A DNA stretch of 64,000 bases from Burhinus oedicnemus. Its lineage: Eukaryota > Chordata > Aves > Charadriiformes > Burhinidae. Numbering within the stretch: position 1 is the first letter of the stretch; every line of letters begins with the position of its first letter. The notes under the pieces were generated by a model. That model was not told where the DNA came from and made no database searches. It saw only the letters and a list, made by a program, of their open reading frames with translations. The translations under genes and the position numbers were made by a program. This document shows positions 12,701 through 26,726 of this stretch, piece by piece. The stretch covers positions 931,297 to 995,296 of the forward strand of contig VFFE01007028.1 in assembly GCA_008921705.1 (NCBI GenBank), in the 5' to 3' direction.

Positions 12701-15700
12701 AGGATGTCAACTGCTCTGTAATGCCTGGGCTGCCCCAAGGGAGAGGTCTTCCCCAGCAAAGCAGACCATGTGTCAAGTGAGGGAGCTCTCAGCACTTCCC
12801 ACAGCTGAAATCTCAGGGGAGGGATAGGGACCTATCTCAGGTCCCAGGGACATCTCTTATCTTTTGGTGGGCTCATCAAGAGAAGAGGGATGGATCTAAA
12901 ACCACCACTGCCCATTGTAGTTTAATTGGCATCCTTGCATCCAGCAGCTCACTCCTTTTGTGCTCTCTTTTGTTCAGGTAACCATGACTTCTGCACTATG
13001 CTCATGTCTCACCCTCTAACCTGCTCGTTCATCTATCTGTCTGCTTCCCCATCTAACCGCCTTAAATATCACTTAGAAACTGACACAAGAACATCCACTC
13101 AGACACTGATGTTAATTTAAATGAATCAATCTGGACCATCCCCTTGGGTCTGACTCTCATTTATATTTAAAATCACATTTCATAGACCCAGGAAATGCAA
13201 AATTGGATCTTTCAAATTAAATTGGCACTTTCCATTAATGCCAGAGGTCTGCTGTTTAGTGCGGCAGCAATCAAACCAGCCCAACATGTTGATTTCTACA
13301 TTCTCTAATACTGTGAAGAAAATAATCTTTAAAGAAAAAAACTGAAAACATTTTAGCTGAAGAAATAGAAGAGGCTAAACGATTTAATGCATCCATTACA
13401 AAACAAAGCAAAAATTAGACCCTGCAGATGACGTTATTTGCTTTTGGTGTCTGATGGTCTTGTCTTTGAGCTGATTCTTTTTCACCTGCTTTCTTCATTT
13501 CTGGTGGCACTAGAATTGCTGTGTCTTTCTTATCCATAGGGAGACATCCAGCAGGCCTTATTCTCCTCAGTCTCGATTATCCTGTGCAGGAGAAGTCCAT
13601 GCTGAAAAAATGTGGAGTAGTAAAATCTTTCAGCAGTGTCTATATGGAACATAGAAAACTAAGAAAGAATCAGAACATATATATTCCTGTAACTCATATT
13701 TCTGCCCTCAGAGAGACTGAAGAAACCAACATTACAAATCAGGTTTGTCCAGCTCCTTAACAGCTGGGTACTGCATTATATGGTCAGATAGATACATAAT
13801 TTAAAACCATTTGATTTGAAAAAAGAGAAAATGCTTAAGAGTACAGATGGACTCATCAATGGGTTGGAAGTGGCTCTTGAGCTACCTACGAGCACCCCTA
13901 TATTTAGGTTATACTGTGCAAATGAGAATGTGCACATCCCATATGAAACATTCCTTGAATAACAACAGCATAGACCGACTAAACTATTTCAAACAGGTAA
14001 GTGGTCTTGTCCAGATCCAGCGCCTGCTTTGTGTCACAGGAGCCTTTTTTGCTTCAAGGGATGTAGCAGCTGCTGCATCCACAAAGGAGAAGGAAAAGTG
14101 GGAGTGGAAATCAGAGGAGTCGCTCTTGCATATAAGACACCACTATTCTTGACTTGGGGCTTAAGTGGAAGGAGACCAGAGCTCCCACCTGGCCTCCAAT
14201 ACGAGAAAGACTGGACAACCTTGAATGACCTGCTATCTAAATCTCTCACATTTGTGAGTTAACTTCCAATTCAAGCTGAAAATGTGACTGTAGGCCTACA
14301 TTCTTGGCTGGATAAGTTTGTACAAATTTACATTGTTTGAAGATACGATCCACTGCTTTTAGTCATAATATACTCATTCATTCCATCAAGAATCTGGTGT
14401 GTATTTAGTGTTCTTCCATTATCTTGATCTCTAGACTTTTATGAGGGGGAGGAAGCACACTGATTGGATCTGTAGTTCAACTGAGAACTTCTCAATGGGA
14501 AAATGGCTGAAGTGAGACTTGTTTTTTATAAACAATTTACAGTCAGTGCTGGCTTTAAACACTCCCTGTGATTCCTCTTTGGAGGCTCTTAAGAACGTAC
14601 TAAGGATCCTAAGAACAGCACTCTCCATTGCATGGTAATGAAGTGGGGGTGACAGCAGTGTCAGGTGATGGCTGCTGGCATGTATACATCACACAGCAGA
14701 GCGCGGGCGCAGAGACACCTAATTCAGCAGCATTGCAGCTAGCAGCACAAGCGTGATAGCTGCAGTTAGCACAGCAGCTGGGAGGAAGGGTCTTTCCAAG
14801 GAAGCCTGCTGCTTTTAAACCAAAGCTAGTTTCTCCAGACAGCTGCTGTGCATCATTCAGGTGCACCAGTTTAGGTAGGAATAGGTCAGCGTTAGTCCAT
14901 ATGCCTGTGTTGCATGGGGTAGACATGTCCATGCCTCTTCCAGCTTCCAAAATGACTGGGCTGTTAAAGAAGAGTTTTAAGAAAACTTCCACCTCCATGA
15001 AAACCAAGTACAGAACAATGCAAAAATCCTGGGTGAAGCGTGGAAAGAGGAGATCTTTAAACACATGAAGGGTATAGGATTAAGTAGTTTGAGCCTGGAG
15101 CTTACATTTGGGGCTAGAAAACCAGAAAACTGTTTTACAAAATGCAAAAGTAAAGAAAAATATTTGAGTTTTTATCTCTTTGCAAAGAAAATAATTGGCT
15201 TGGATTGAGCCCTTCCCTGCGAGTGTTTGCAAACCAAACATTACACAGCTGCCAAGTGCCTGAAAACCAAAATGTGAAACTGACCTAAAATAAAAGCAAA
15301 AGTGATTGCTTTATTTCCATCAACACAGAAGAAGACTAATCAGAGACCCAGACGCAGGATGAGTAAAGACTTCTAGGATATGACTCATCCGACATCTTTA
15401 TGCGCACAATGCCAAGGCCTCCTATAGAAGCAACTAAAAGACATACACACTGTTCAGGTGATATTCATCTTATCCTAAAAACGGGTCAGATAAATCATAC
15501 CCTTGAAGTGCCTTTGATTAAACTATATATAGATGCCTAATATTGGGTCAGATGAGGTCTATGCCTAATCTTTAACATAAATCAATCTACAACATTACAG
15601 TGTCCTTTTCAGTCAAACTAAGCATTTTAGAGAACAGTAGAAGCAGAAACAAGCACAAGATTTTAGAGATGGACAAGGTAAGGGAAGGCTGGAACTGCCT

Positions 15701-18700
15701 TGTGGTATCTGTGCAGTGACAATGATTCCCCGGGTTTCTTGTACACCAAAAGATTTTACCAAAGCTACCTTGCTTGCCATTCGGGACTGCAGCCACACAC
15801 ACTAGCTAGAGCTCAGCGTGACGTGCCTGATGAAGCTTTGGGTGTCCTCAGACATTTTTTAGCCACAGAAATGGGCACTAGATTACCTCTGAGGAACTGG
15901 CAGCTATGCAGACCGCATCTCACTTTCCTCAACACCTGCGTGGATGCTGCCACCAGCTAGAGACAATACCTAGGTTAAGGGATTGTGTGGGTGCTCACAG
16001 CATGCTGACAGCACTCTGCCACATTAGTGGAGTGCACTCGAGATCTTCTTTCTGAAAACATTGTACAAAACTCAAGTAGCGACTTCTCTCAGTATTTCTG
16101 GGAGCTACAGAATAAGGAAAATTAATTCCATTTTATGATTGGCAAAGTTGAATTACAGAGAAGTGAAAGGCTAAAGAGAGGTCTTACTTCTCCTTGCAAG
16201 ATTTGCCAGCCTAACTGTGTTGGTCCAGAGAGTGAATACAGCAGTTATTCCAAGAAGATAAGCCTTTATTTCCTTGGGGAAAGTGATATGAGCTTTATAC
16301 TTGTTAGGAGGGTTTCCTGGTATAGCAATACCAATTGAAGTTAACTGGCAAATACTTCCTTGTGCAGATAAGGTTTGAATTACTCCAGAAACACACTTTC
16401 CTACAACATGATCCTATATTTTCCCCCTACTGTACTTCACCATTTCTCATATACATAACCTATTGCATTCAAAATCCCGTTCCTATGCTGTGTGTGTCTG
16501 TGCACATGCTTCAGCATCGCTCCCGTCTCAGGTTAGAAGTGCCCTGACCAACGGCGACTTGCTGAACTGCACAGCGAGTTAACAGACATCTAAACCAAGA
16601 CCTAAAGCAACCCTCCCGTGCCTGTCTGAGTGAAGGCATCTAGGGCTGCGAACTTGAAAGTTAGTACCTGTGTTTGTTAGCAAGAGTGAATCGATAGATG
16701 GCTGGGCAGGTCTCAAACCAGATGTGAGGTCGGTCACACCAGACCCTGCTTAATCAGCTGGCTTTGCTCAGAAATACGATAAGGGAGGGCAAGGCTGGGA
16801 GATGCTGCTCCTATTGGCAGTCTCTGACAGCTCCCTTTTATTGCAAAGCAAATGGTGCGGAAGGTTACAGCTGAGAAACTTGCTCACCCACCCACAGTTT
16901 GACTTTCTTTTTGCATGTCATTTATTTGTGTAATGGCATTGCACAGTTCCAGCCATATGTACAGCTACATCCTTTAAAAGAAATCATTCAGGTCTGATGT
17001 AACTTAACTGAGCTCAGCAAAGCTTAACCATGCTCTGCAGTTCGGTATTGCAGCTGGCATCCTCAAGGCTCTCCAGTAGCAATTGCTCTGTAGAAGCCTC
17101 AGCCCCTCTATTTAGGGGCTAGTGACCTTCTCAAAATTGCTACTCAACAGGTCCTCTCTTGGGATTTGGGGCCAGGATTTGAAGCCTCTGCCCCTCCTGA
17201 ACTGGGGCTGCTAGGTACCTTGAGTTGAGTCTTTTTCAATCTCTGCAGGTACACTTCTCCCACTTGGTGTAACTATTTAACATTCATGGAAATAGATCCT
17301 AAATGTCACATTTTCACATCCCCCATACCTTCACAAGTGAGCTATAGAGTCAACCACTGGCGCTCTCCTTTTAATTCCTGCAACAAATACTTAGCTGAGG
17401 AGACTGCGACAGACTAACTTCTGTTTATCCTGGTGCCTTTGCTGTGATACAGACTTAAATCCCTTGATTTTAATCACACAGAAATATGAACCTGCATTGC
17501 TTTGAGCTAAGTGACTTCCCCAACCATTTGGCTGCTGGCTGTTTTGAGGTGTCTCTGTTGGGTTTCCACAAACAGAAAAGTCACGTGTAGGTGTCTGTCT
17601 GCCGAAGGAATTGTGGCCAAGTGCTGTGTGAAAACAGGTGCCTATCTGAGCCAGTCAGACATTTCTGCACCTATCCTTTGCTATTTTCATTTGTTTGTTT
17701 TTGCAAGCTCACATGGACAATTCCTTGCTAAAGAACAAGAGAGGCGTCCCAGTTACGTATCTAAGCATTCCCATACATTGTAAGGGGAACACACTTACCT
17801 TCCTTAGGGCTAAGGGCTCCCCTACAGGACAAGTTCATCTAATACCAAGATGTTATAGTGCCTGAGAATGAACAAGTATCTAGATCCATGAGAGCTAACT
17901 CGACACCATCTGTGAAAGCAATTCTTCACACCGCTGGCTACTGCTATCCAAGCACTGACTATTCTTTCGCTTCCTATTGTAGTCATTCCCTAAGGGCTAA
18001 ATCCACATAAGGATTTACACATGCAGTGATTCATCAAGCAAGAGAGAGGGTAGGTAATAGTTCCACACCTCATGGCCAAGTTAATAATTTATGAGCAGTG
18101 AAACAGCTTCAAGGGTGGCTGAGATGGCCTGGCCGTGAACCTTAGGTAGGTGGCATTCATGTCATACTGCTGGCCTGCCCTATCTGAGCCAGAGTCGAGA
18201 CTTGAAAACAGGTCCCTCCTTCCCAGATATGAGCCTCAAGCACTTTATTTCATTTTTTCAGGACAAAGCACTGGCTTTGCATCTAACATCTGGACAAAGT
18301 CCAAAGGCACTTCACTATGCTTGGATAAGACTGGGCTCCTATCCACCTGTTTGGCTTTTTTTTTTTTACTGGCTTGGTTAACTCCTTATTATTTACTGGA
18401 TTCAGTGAATCCCACTGTTAGTTGCTCCATGCACAGCAGGGAATATTGTACTGTTACCCTGAGAATTATAGTTTATATAGGGGGTGATGCAGATAGAGTG
18501 GTAATTATCCTTACTTGTGAAATAATGCAGAAATTCTGTGACAGATCCCAAATTTTCCAAAGTTTTAGTCCACTGTCATAAAGGAACACTATACAGTACA
18601 CTCTTTTGTGGCTACTAGTTGTCATCATTACATTTTGTGTCACATCAAAAGACATCCTCATATTCAATCTTTATGCCTTCAACTCATTGCTCAGCTGAAA

Positions 18701-21700
18701 CATTCTGTTCTGAGCTCAAAAGGCATCAGTATCATGGAACAAATAGCAATAACATCCAGGGTTGTTAGATCTCAAGAGATTTCCTCAGGGAAAACTATTC
18801 CCTGCTCAGTTCCTTAGGTCACTCATTGCTGCATGGTACTTCCTGGATTACTGCAGCTAATGCTGTCTCAAAAGGATGACAAACTTGTGTGAAGCCATCA
18901 CCACCTTCCTTCAGGCTTTTCCTGAAGATCTTGACTGTTTCCAATTCCTTTAAATTCTCCACAAGCCAAATGAGTTTGGAGCATGGCTGCAGCTGACACC
19001 AAAAGCTTCAGCTTTCCAGTGCATTAGAAACAACCTGAAAGCAAGTCATCTGAGGCTGTCTGGACCCCTTTGCTGCCCTCATGGAGAAGACCAGCAGATC
19101 AGAACTGGTGCTGATGTCAAAGAGATCTCAACCATCTCCAGAGTCAGGATCCTAAAGTTAACATCATTCAAAAAAGATGAGAGTGTGAGCAGGAAAAGTA
19201 GTTCCTGCAAATCCTCTACTCATCCCCCTTCTCTTTGCTTTTAATACAACGCCGGCCCCAGCATAGTGGAGAAGACTCTGCTGTATATACTTCTTCCTGG
19301 TACAGGAGAAAGGTTTGAGCGCACAGAGGAAAAGCAAGAGTAGAGTCGATTTTGGCCTGGGAGTGGTAAGGGAACTCACGCAGGAGCAAGACTGGTTAGG
19401 CAGAAGCAAGAACAGAAGAAAGGATGAGAAAGAAATGTTTTATGAAGAAGAAATCATGAAAGATTGTTTTATTTGCTGGGAAAGGGGTTGGAGCCATGTG
19501 GGGAATGTGCTGTAGGAATTAATGTGACCTTAATATATTTGGGAACACCTTTCTTTCACACAAACACACAGAGACACAATGCTGCGCATTGCAATAACAG
19601 TTCAAAACTCAAAGGGTAGACATTGAAAAGTGTGACTCAGGATTTTTGAATCCCTGGGCTTGGAATTGCTGTAAAACTTCCGAAGTCCTCTCATGCAGAC
19701 GGTGATGATGCTTGAGTTTACTTATTAAGAAAGATCTGAAATGGGGCATTATTTTGGGTGCACCCAAACTGGTTATGATCCATTAAAATCTTGACTTACA
19801 TTCATTGCTTATTAAGGAGCAATTCTCCCTTATTTTGAAGCCCATAACTAATTAAACTCCTTGCTGTGCTTCGTTGACAGCAAAACCATGTAAAACTAAG
19901 CTGCCAGGCACTGTCTATGATAGTTCTAGTACATCAAGCAGTCATTCACCCCATTTGCCTTCTAGAATTATATTTTTCTGTGCTATACCTCCTAAAATCA
20001 GCATTTTTACATTTTGACCCAAAGCTTACTGATTTAAACTTGTATTTGGAAGGCACCATATTTATCTATTTGAGGTGCAGGAGATCTTCAATACCAGGAT
20101 AATGTTCTAACTGGGAGGATCTAAAAGAGCACCGGGAAAAGGGATTAACCACAGCATTAATCTGGAAGAGAGCTAAAATGCTTTAAAAACACGGTCTTGC
20201 AACTCCAACCTGTAATACAACTATGTATAGGGTAATAGCAGTTATGGTACAATCACGCCCTGTTGATCAGTATTTATCCAAATTAGGTTAATCCTAATTC
20301 TTTATTATATTGAAAGCTCCCTCAGTTACCCACTCTTCATTTATCATAGCCAGCTGGGCAAATGCTGCTTCACTGGATTCCTGCTGGCTTCAACTCATCC
20401 TTTCTTTTTGACCCTATCCTCACTGCGTGCCTCCCTGTTACCTTTCCACATCTGTGTCTTCTTCAGTTTTGCCTCCGGTGGCACATTTGTACAACCCTGG
20501 CTTTATGCTTTAGTCCTTTTTATTGACTCAGATACATGGCTGTCTGAAGCCTTTCCACAATCACTGACTAAACACAGACCAATTCATTTATTTAAGAGGT
20601 AGTTTTTAAAGGCATTACGAAAAGGAAATGTATGAACCTAATCAAGTTTGATAAGCAGGTTCCTTAGGAATGAGTAAGAAACTCCACTGGCTTCTCTCTT
20701 TCTCTACATTTTCTTTCCTATTATTTTCCTCTCTTTCTGTTTTCATCTGTTACAGCTTGATAGCATGCTCCTGTTTTAATTTAGAGACTCTTGGAAACTT
20801 GTGTTATACAAGAACTAAATCTTATGTTCCAGTGAGTTTAAGTCAGTAGCAGGGAACACGGAAGAAGCAGGTTACATATTACCATAAACATTAAAACAGT
20901 TTTTAAGCCCCTCTAACTTACACTGCATTGCTTCTGCTCCAGCACCTAGACTCAAGCACTATGAATCTATCAATGTTTTTTACTGGGAATGTCTTTTTGT
21001 ACAACTCCCCTTAAAAATAAAGGTACCTTAGATAAGAACTCGAAAAGGAATAAAAAGTTTTGGAAACCATATCTGCACATATATTAACATCATCAGCTTT
21101 AGAATACAATAATCCTTTGAAATGTTGTTCAGTGTTGAAGATCTTAAAATAGTTTTCATGTGTTTTCTTGAAGTTCATTTTGTCCTATCCCAGTATGCAT
21201 ACTTTTTGAATGCCACATTGCTGCTGTCTCCTCCAGCAATAGTGACAGCTTTTCAATGGCTCTTATTGCAACACGCATTAACCTCGGAGGTACGAGATCC
21301 TATCTGCTTAGTGCTATCCGAAAACGTATATATCAGTTTATCTCTGAAAAAGCTGTTTGAATCTCAGTTCTGAGAGATGAGATTTTTTAAGGGCATAGAT
21401 ATTGTTCCATTGTCATTGCTCATCTCTCTGAGAAACCTTTGAATCTTTGCCCAGAACTGCACAGCATGACAGATAGTTGCCTAGATGTTCAGACTCAAGT
21501 CCATTTCAACTGCAAGTTTCCACATGCTTATATGAGATACAAAAAAGAAAAGTAAAAGAAGAAAGAAACCTTTTAAAACCAAAAAGGTGCTCAATGGCAA
21601 TTGCAAAAATGATCTGCCCTGATGCTGCCTCACACAGAGCCAGGACTACTGGAAGGGGAGACAATACCAAGCAGGTGGTTCCCTAATTCACAGCATAACA

Positions 21701-22394
21701 GTACTGAAAAAGACCATTTTTTTTTTAATTGCATCCCCCTCTTTCATTAGCCAGAATTTACAGACATGGCAGGTACCAAGCTCATATTATAAGACCTATT
21801 TACATTAAAATTTTGCCCTGAGTCCACTGGTAAGTAGCCAATTAGTACCAACGTAAGCCTCTAATTTAAAAAGTATAAACTGAAGTGAGATACAATTTGC
21901 CTTACCTGAAGTGTGTCAGAGGTGACGCGTTGAATCCTTTTGCTGGAAATTGTAGGCAAATATATAACAATGACAGGAGGCTACACCAAGCTGAACATTA
22001 TTGCACATTTTTGGAACACCACAACGCACTCTAAACACCTGAAGAAGGACCACTCCCCCCCCAGCTAATTGTATCTCTTTGTACCATCCTTATAAAGCTG
22101 TTCTCTGATTGCAAGATCTCCAAAAAAGAATTAGGGTCTACAAATTGCCCAGTGCAATGGAGCCTAAAACTTGATATCTGATATCTGCATAGATAAAAGA
22201 AAATTCTGTAATTTTTTATTAAAAATGTACATAAATAGACCACCCCAATGAGCTCACTCAGACCAGAAAGATCCATTTCTTCTCTTGGAAGAATCAGATC
22301 TACCAGGCCTGCTGTGAGTACAACCTGAATGTTTATGGAGATAGTTTGGAGACAGTGGCAGACTGGACTACAAGGAAGAAGACGGCTTGACCTT
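3756..22394. other. Long intergenic stretch, no gene recognised
   Basis: No reading frame shows family resemblance. The longest open stretch is 151 codons on minus (14609-15064), with a Cys-rich end and no recognised domain. A GC-richer patch at about 10930-11350 is open in several frames but looks non-coding. Simple repeats include the ATA tract near 5150 and AAT units near 7050. Cis-regulatory elements for the neighbouring channels could lie here but cannot be identified without comparison. Confidence 0.55.
5143..5180. repeat. ATA/A-rich simple repeat
   Basis: A run of ATA units (ATAATAATAATAATG) is followed by a second short run and a stretch of about 11 A. It is a microsatellite-like tract in the downstream flank. 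Confidence 0.7.
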
Positions 22395-22800
22395 GAAATG
22401 CAGAATCGCAGAATGGTTGAGGTTGCAAGTGACCTATGGAGGCCTTGGCTTAAGCAGGGTCACTTAGAGATGGTTGCCCAGGACTGTGTCCAGATGGCTT
22501 TTGATTATCTCTAAGGATGGAGACTCCACCGCCTCTCCAGGCAATCTGTGCCAGTGCTCGGTCATCCTCATAGTGAAAAAGCATTTCCTGGTGTTCAGGA
22601 GGAACCTCTTGTGTTTCAGTTTGTGCCCATTGCCTCTGGTCCCATCATGGGGCACTACTGAAAAAAGCCTGGCTCTGTCCTCTTCACACTGCATGTATTT
22701 AGACCTGCAGGTATTTATACACATTGATGAGATCCTCCTGAGCCTTCTCTTCTCCAGGATGAACAGTCCCATCTCTAAACTGAGCTGGGATATCAGTCAT
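22395..22800 (-). mobile_element. CR1-type LINE, 5'-truncated 3' end
   Basis: On plus it starts near CAGAATCGCAGAATGGTTGA and passes through ATGGAGACTCCACCGCCTCT and CCTGAGCCTTCTCTTCTCCA, which is the reverse complement of a CR1 3' end. The minus strand shows the end of CR1 ORF2 in degraded form (LFILEKRRLRR). Like the other longer copies, its sense strand is minus. Confidence 0.8.
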
Positions 22801-24773
22801 AAGATAAGATCTCATCAGCCCACCACTGTGAAACAAACTACATCCTGGATTTTTTTGACTTAGAGACATTATGGAAAAAGGGCTTTTTTGTTCTAGTCTA
22901 AGGATCTTAAAATGCCGTAGTCAACGAGACTATTAAAAACTGTGGAGTTCTGAGCAGTCTGTACTACGTTGCTGTAACACCCTGTAACATTTCTGGACAT
23001 ATCTCTCCCCAAGGGGTAAACATCTCTCTTAGACTAGCTGGAAGAGCCAGCATAAGAAACACTGAGGCTGAAGCCAGGACTTGTCCTTGGAGTAGGGAAG
23101 CTAGAGAGAGGCCTGTTTTCTTGCTTTAAGGGATTGATTTCCTGGGAAACTGTATAAAGATCAGAAGCACATTATGCTCTATGTGATTGTGAAAAAGCTT
23201 CTGGACACTGATGTTGCATAAATATTTACAACTATCATTACTAACCAAAGCTGTTTCCAGCCCTTGCTCCTCCCAAGGAAGAAAATAGGATAATAGGGAA
23301 TAATTGAGTTGTGAAGAATAATAGCTGTGAAAGTCTAACCCAAAATCAGTAGTGGAAACTGGACACTTATCTGAACAGGAAGAGACATTACAAAAAAAGT
23401 AAAAATCAAGGAGCATCTGTAATTTTCCAATGCAGATTACAGAAGACTGCAAAGCAGTCATGACAAGAATGATAACAGCACCATGCTTTTGTTTTCTTTA
23501 TTTTACCCTTGAGCAGATAACCTTTCATATTTTGGTAGAGCAGACACTTCGGTGATGATATTTTTGTGATGTTGCAAAACTCCACTTTCTTCTCACCCTT
23601 CTGGGAACAAATTCATCCATGTCATTTAACCACAGCACAGCTTTATAAAGAACAGAAAGACTAGAGGCACAGCAGTTTGCGGGGACTCAGAGACAATAAT
23701 ATCTATGGTCCATATCAAAAGCTAGCTGAGGAACTGTCAACAGAAGGATATTCATAAGTGACAACATGCTAATTTGGTGTCAGAGAACCCAGGCAGAGAT
23801 GGTATTTGACTCACTTATTTCATATTTTCTTATTATTTTAGGTGATCCAGGACACAAGCAGGCAACTTGCAGCTCTGGAGCTCCATGTGGCTCGCAAGCA
23901 GTTCAGATGTGCCTCCTGTCAGTGTGCTGTATCAGAGCGTTAGTGGCAGGACTATGCTGATGGTGAGCTGCTGGGTCATACAATGGCACAGCTGCAGAAG
24001 GAAATGAATCAGCAAGGATTGCTGGGGCAGATATTGAGCCACCTTGAGACACAGTCACATGCTTAGGTTTGTGGCTGAATCCTGACATACAGTAGAAGCA
24101 CTGAGATCTATGAAAAATTATTGGTTTTTTTCCTTTTTTTGGGACTACTCCTAGAGTTCCTCTTCCTTTTAGCTCGCAGAAGTGCATATTAGCCGTTCTA
24201 AGGCGTGCGACTCTCTGCACTTCAGTGGGACCAGGGTACCCAAACCTCCAAGGCACTTTTGAAAACCTCATCCACAAACTACAAATACACGGGAATACGA
24301 ATCATATGATTAATATAATAGACATTCATATTGAAAATAAGAAACTCTTCTCAAGCAAAGCCTTCTCATCAAAGAACAGAGCTGGTAGAAATCCCCAGAG
24401 CCTGTGACATTTCAAGTTAAAGTTGAAATAGATTAAGCATAATCATTCGCATGCTTTGTCAGTAGGAATTCCTACTACCTTCTGGGCATCCAGATTTTAA
24501 GACACAGTTATATTTACTCAGTTTTGCACCTGAAAGAAGGTGAAAAGGATATGCATAAAAGGGTATCACATTTTATGCTGTGGAATTGTGATTCACTTAG
24601 GTTGAAAGAAATACACTTTGGTCTTATTGTAGGCCAGCCAGTTACAAACGTGAGTAAAACCTAAATCGTATATCCATCATAAAAAATAAACAAGACAAAA
24701 CATAGAAGAAACGGAAAAGTTTATGCTAAAGGCTGTTAAAGAAATCACCCAATGTTCAAAAAATTGAAATGTA

Positions 24774-24779
24774 TTTATT
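24774..24779 (-). terminator. Alternative KCNK17 poly(A) signal (AATAAA)
   Basis: This is a canonical AATAAA on the gene strand about 1.65 kb downstream of the KCNK17 stop. Use of this site would give a long 3' UTR. It could equally be a chance hexamer in AT-rich DNA. Confidence 0.25.
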
Positions 24780-25804
24780 TTGCATCAGTTTCCCAACTAT
24801 GACCTGAGATTTCCACTACCTCCCTTTTCTTATCTCTGCCGCCCATTGAAACAGTATTTGAGAGAACATTTATTACTATGGAGCTGACAAAAGGCTGGCA
24901 AAAGGCTGACAGACTAAATTTTATCCAGCAGATTCCTTTCCTGCATTTTCTCCTGTAATCAGTTCCACCACAGATCATCACGCAGACTGGCTTACTCTGG
25001 AAATACTTTTTTCGTGATACACTTTCCAGAATTTATGTTCCTGAAGACTGTAAACTTTTCACTCACTGCATTTCTGTGAATCCAGCTATGGATATTTCTA
25101 ATTCTTGAGTCCCATACTCCAAGAGACTGTATTTTCAGTCTTTTCTCCACCGTCCATGTGGAATCTTGGTCCAATGCAGAAGCCGAAGGGTCACCCAAAT
25201 GCCTTGTTTTGGTTTACTGCTATGGTCAAGTTTTCCAATGCTCTAGGATGCAAGTAGCACATCAGGAAAAAGAAAATGAGAAGATAAGATACGGGTATAT
25301 AAATGGCAGCAGGAGTTAGACTCTGTTGGGCCTTTATAAATGGCATAACTTATCAAAAGATTTCTGAGAATTTAATGAAATTAAAAAACCCAAACAGTTC
25401 TCTTTCATGATTGACACAAAGGCCAAATAAGCAGGTCTGGCATTCCACAGATCAAAAGACAGTTATGCTTATATAAAAGATGTTCGCTAGAACAGATATA
25501 CTATTCATTTATGACATGAGAAGTTCCTCAGAATAGCATCTCTTGGTCACAGTTGAAGATACTTCAGTCTGTTTCTAGGTTAAAGTAGCCTTTGTTAACA
25601 TTGGCCACAGGATAATGTTGGAACCACTGGCACTTAAAACTGCCCGTAGTCCTCCTTCTCTCACTTCCAAGATGTGGCAAAATAAAAGTCTATCTAAATG
25701 AACTGTCACATTTGGCTGATGACATTTGGTCTACATCATACTTTACAAAGGATGATCCGTACATAAGTTCTGGAGTAAGGAACAGCTTAACTACCTGGTT
25801 TCTT

Positions 25805-25810
25805 TTTAAT
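25805..25810 (-). terminator. Candidate KCNK17 poly(A) signal (ATTAAA)
   Basis: TTTAAT on the plus strand is ATTAAA on the gene strand, about 620 bases after the stop codon. It is the nearest hexamer of the two commonest types that I found. A canonical AATAAA also occurs at 24779-24774, about 1.65 kb after the stop, and another ATTAAA at 25376-25371. Which one is used cannot be decided from sequence. Confidence 0.3.
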
Positions 25811-26430
25811 AGCAGACCTCTGATGTAGAAATTTCTTTTAAAAAATGAATGATGTGTTTCTATTAGGCACCTCTACAGGCTCTGCCTCTGCCATCCACGT
25901 ACTAATGATCAGAGAGCAGAAGCATGTTACCACCTTTGGCAAGCACAAGCATAGGTAGTGGAGCATATTTGCAGTGACTGCCAGGTGGCTTCAAATAGTG
26001 CTTTTCATTAAGTCTTTTAGCAACATGCAATGTGTTTCCTGCATTAAATGGCACTTGCTTTTCTAGTTGTGGTGTTTCCAAAATGCCATACATACAGTTA
26101 GAGACTACAAGAACTCTGCATGCAAAGAAAAGGACAACAGCTAGTGTTCTGTACAGATGTCAAAGTTTACCTCATATATTGAGGTGGGAGGGTAGGTAAT
26201 ACCTCTGTAAATCTACTCTTGGCTAAGAATCCCATTGGTAATTCTTGGTGGTGCTGCAAATTAAACATCTTGTTTTCATTGCTCAATTCAGAATAGAAGC
26301 ATTTCAAGCTCAATAAGCAAGCTTTCATCCCATATGAATATGAATGTCAGGGCAGCTCCGTTCCCGCATTTCTAAGTGGTGCGTCTCTGGTGCACTAAAA
26401 CCTAAGAGACACCAAGGGTATGTTTCTTCC

Positions 26431-26726
26431 CTAGAGTGCTTCTGTAGGAGCTGTGTAGGTGTGAGATTCATCTGGTCCTTTTGTTTTTGTGTCTTTGTCA
26501 TTGCAGATCTCCACATCGTGAAGTCCTGTCGTACTATTTTTGTTGCCATCCATTAAGTCTTCTGCCATCTCTGTGCTCTTCTTGTTGCACTGACAGAAGT
26601 CACTGGAGCTCTCTAGAAAGTTGATGCAAAATTTGATAACCAGTGCTAGCCAGGCCATCCCAAAGAGGATCCACAGAGAGATTACATTCTTGTACCAGCC
26701 TGGATAGTTGCGGTCTGGGTTCATCC
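26431..26726 (-). CDS. KCNK17: KCNK17 coding exon 5 (TM4, cytosolic tail, stop)
   Basis: The exon begins after CTCTTGTAG with GG, completing the codon of Gly225, then [13 protein letters not shown] and TM4 ([17 protein letters not shown]). Lys237 (WYK) is the residue aligned with the TASK-2 pH sensor. The 60-residue tail is hydrophilic, rich in Asn, Asp, Glu, Lys and Thr, contains a CQCNKKS Cys pair, and ends at a TAG codon at 26431-26433. The tail diverges from human, as is usual in this family. Confidence 0.96.

Larger units (their letters stand above)
22801..26430. other. KCNK17 3' UTR and downstream flank
   Basis: The part adjoining 26430 should be the KCNK17 3' UTR, ending after one of the candidate poly(A) signals at 25805 or 24774. 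Nothing else is recognised. Confidence 0.5.

Noticed and set aside
1..26430. Presence of KCNK5, the expected neighbour
   Set aside because: No TIGYG or TIGFG pore exon or KCNK5-like N-terminus was found, so it presumably lies further left.
26344..26556. Plus-strand open frame opposite KCNK17 exon 5
   Set aside because: It is a shadow of the real coding exon on the other strand.
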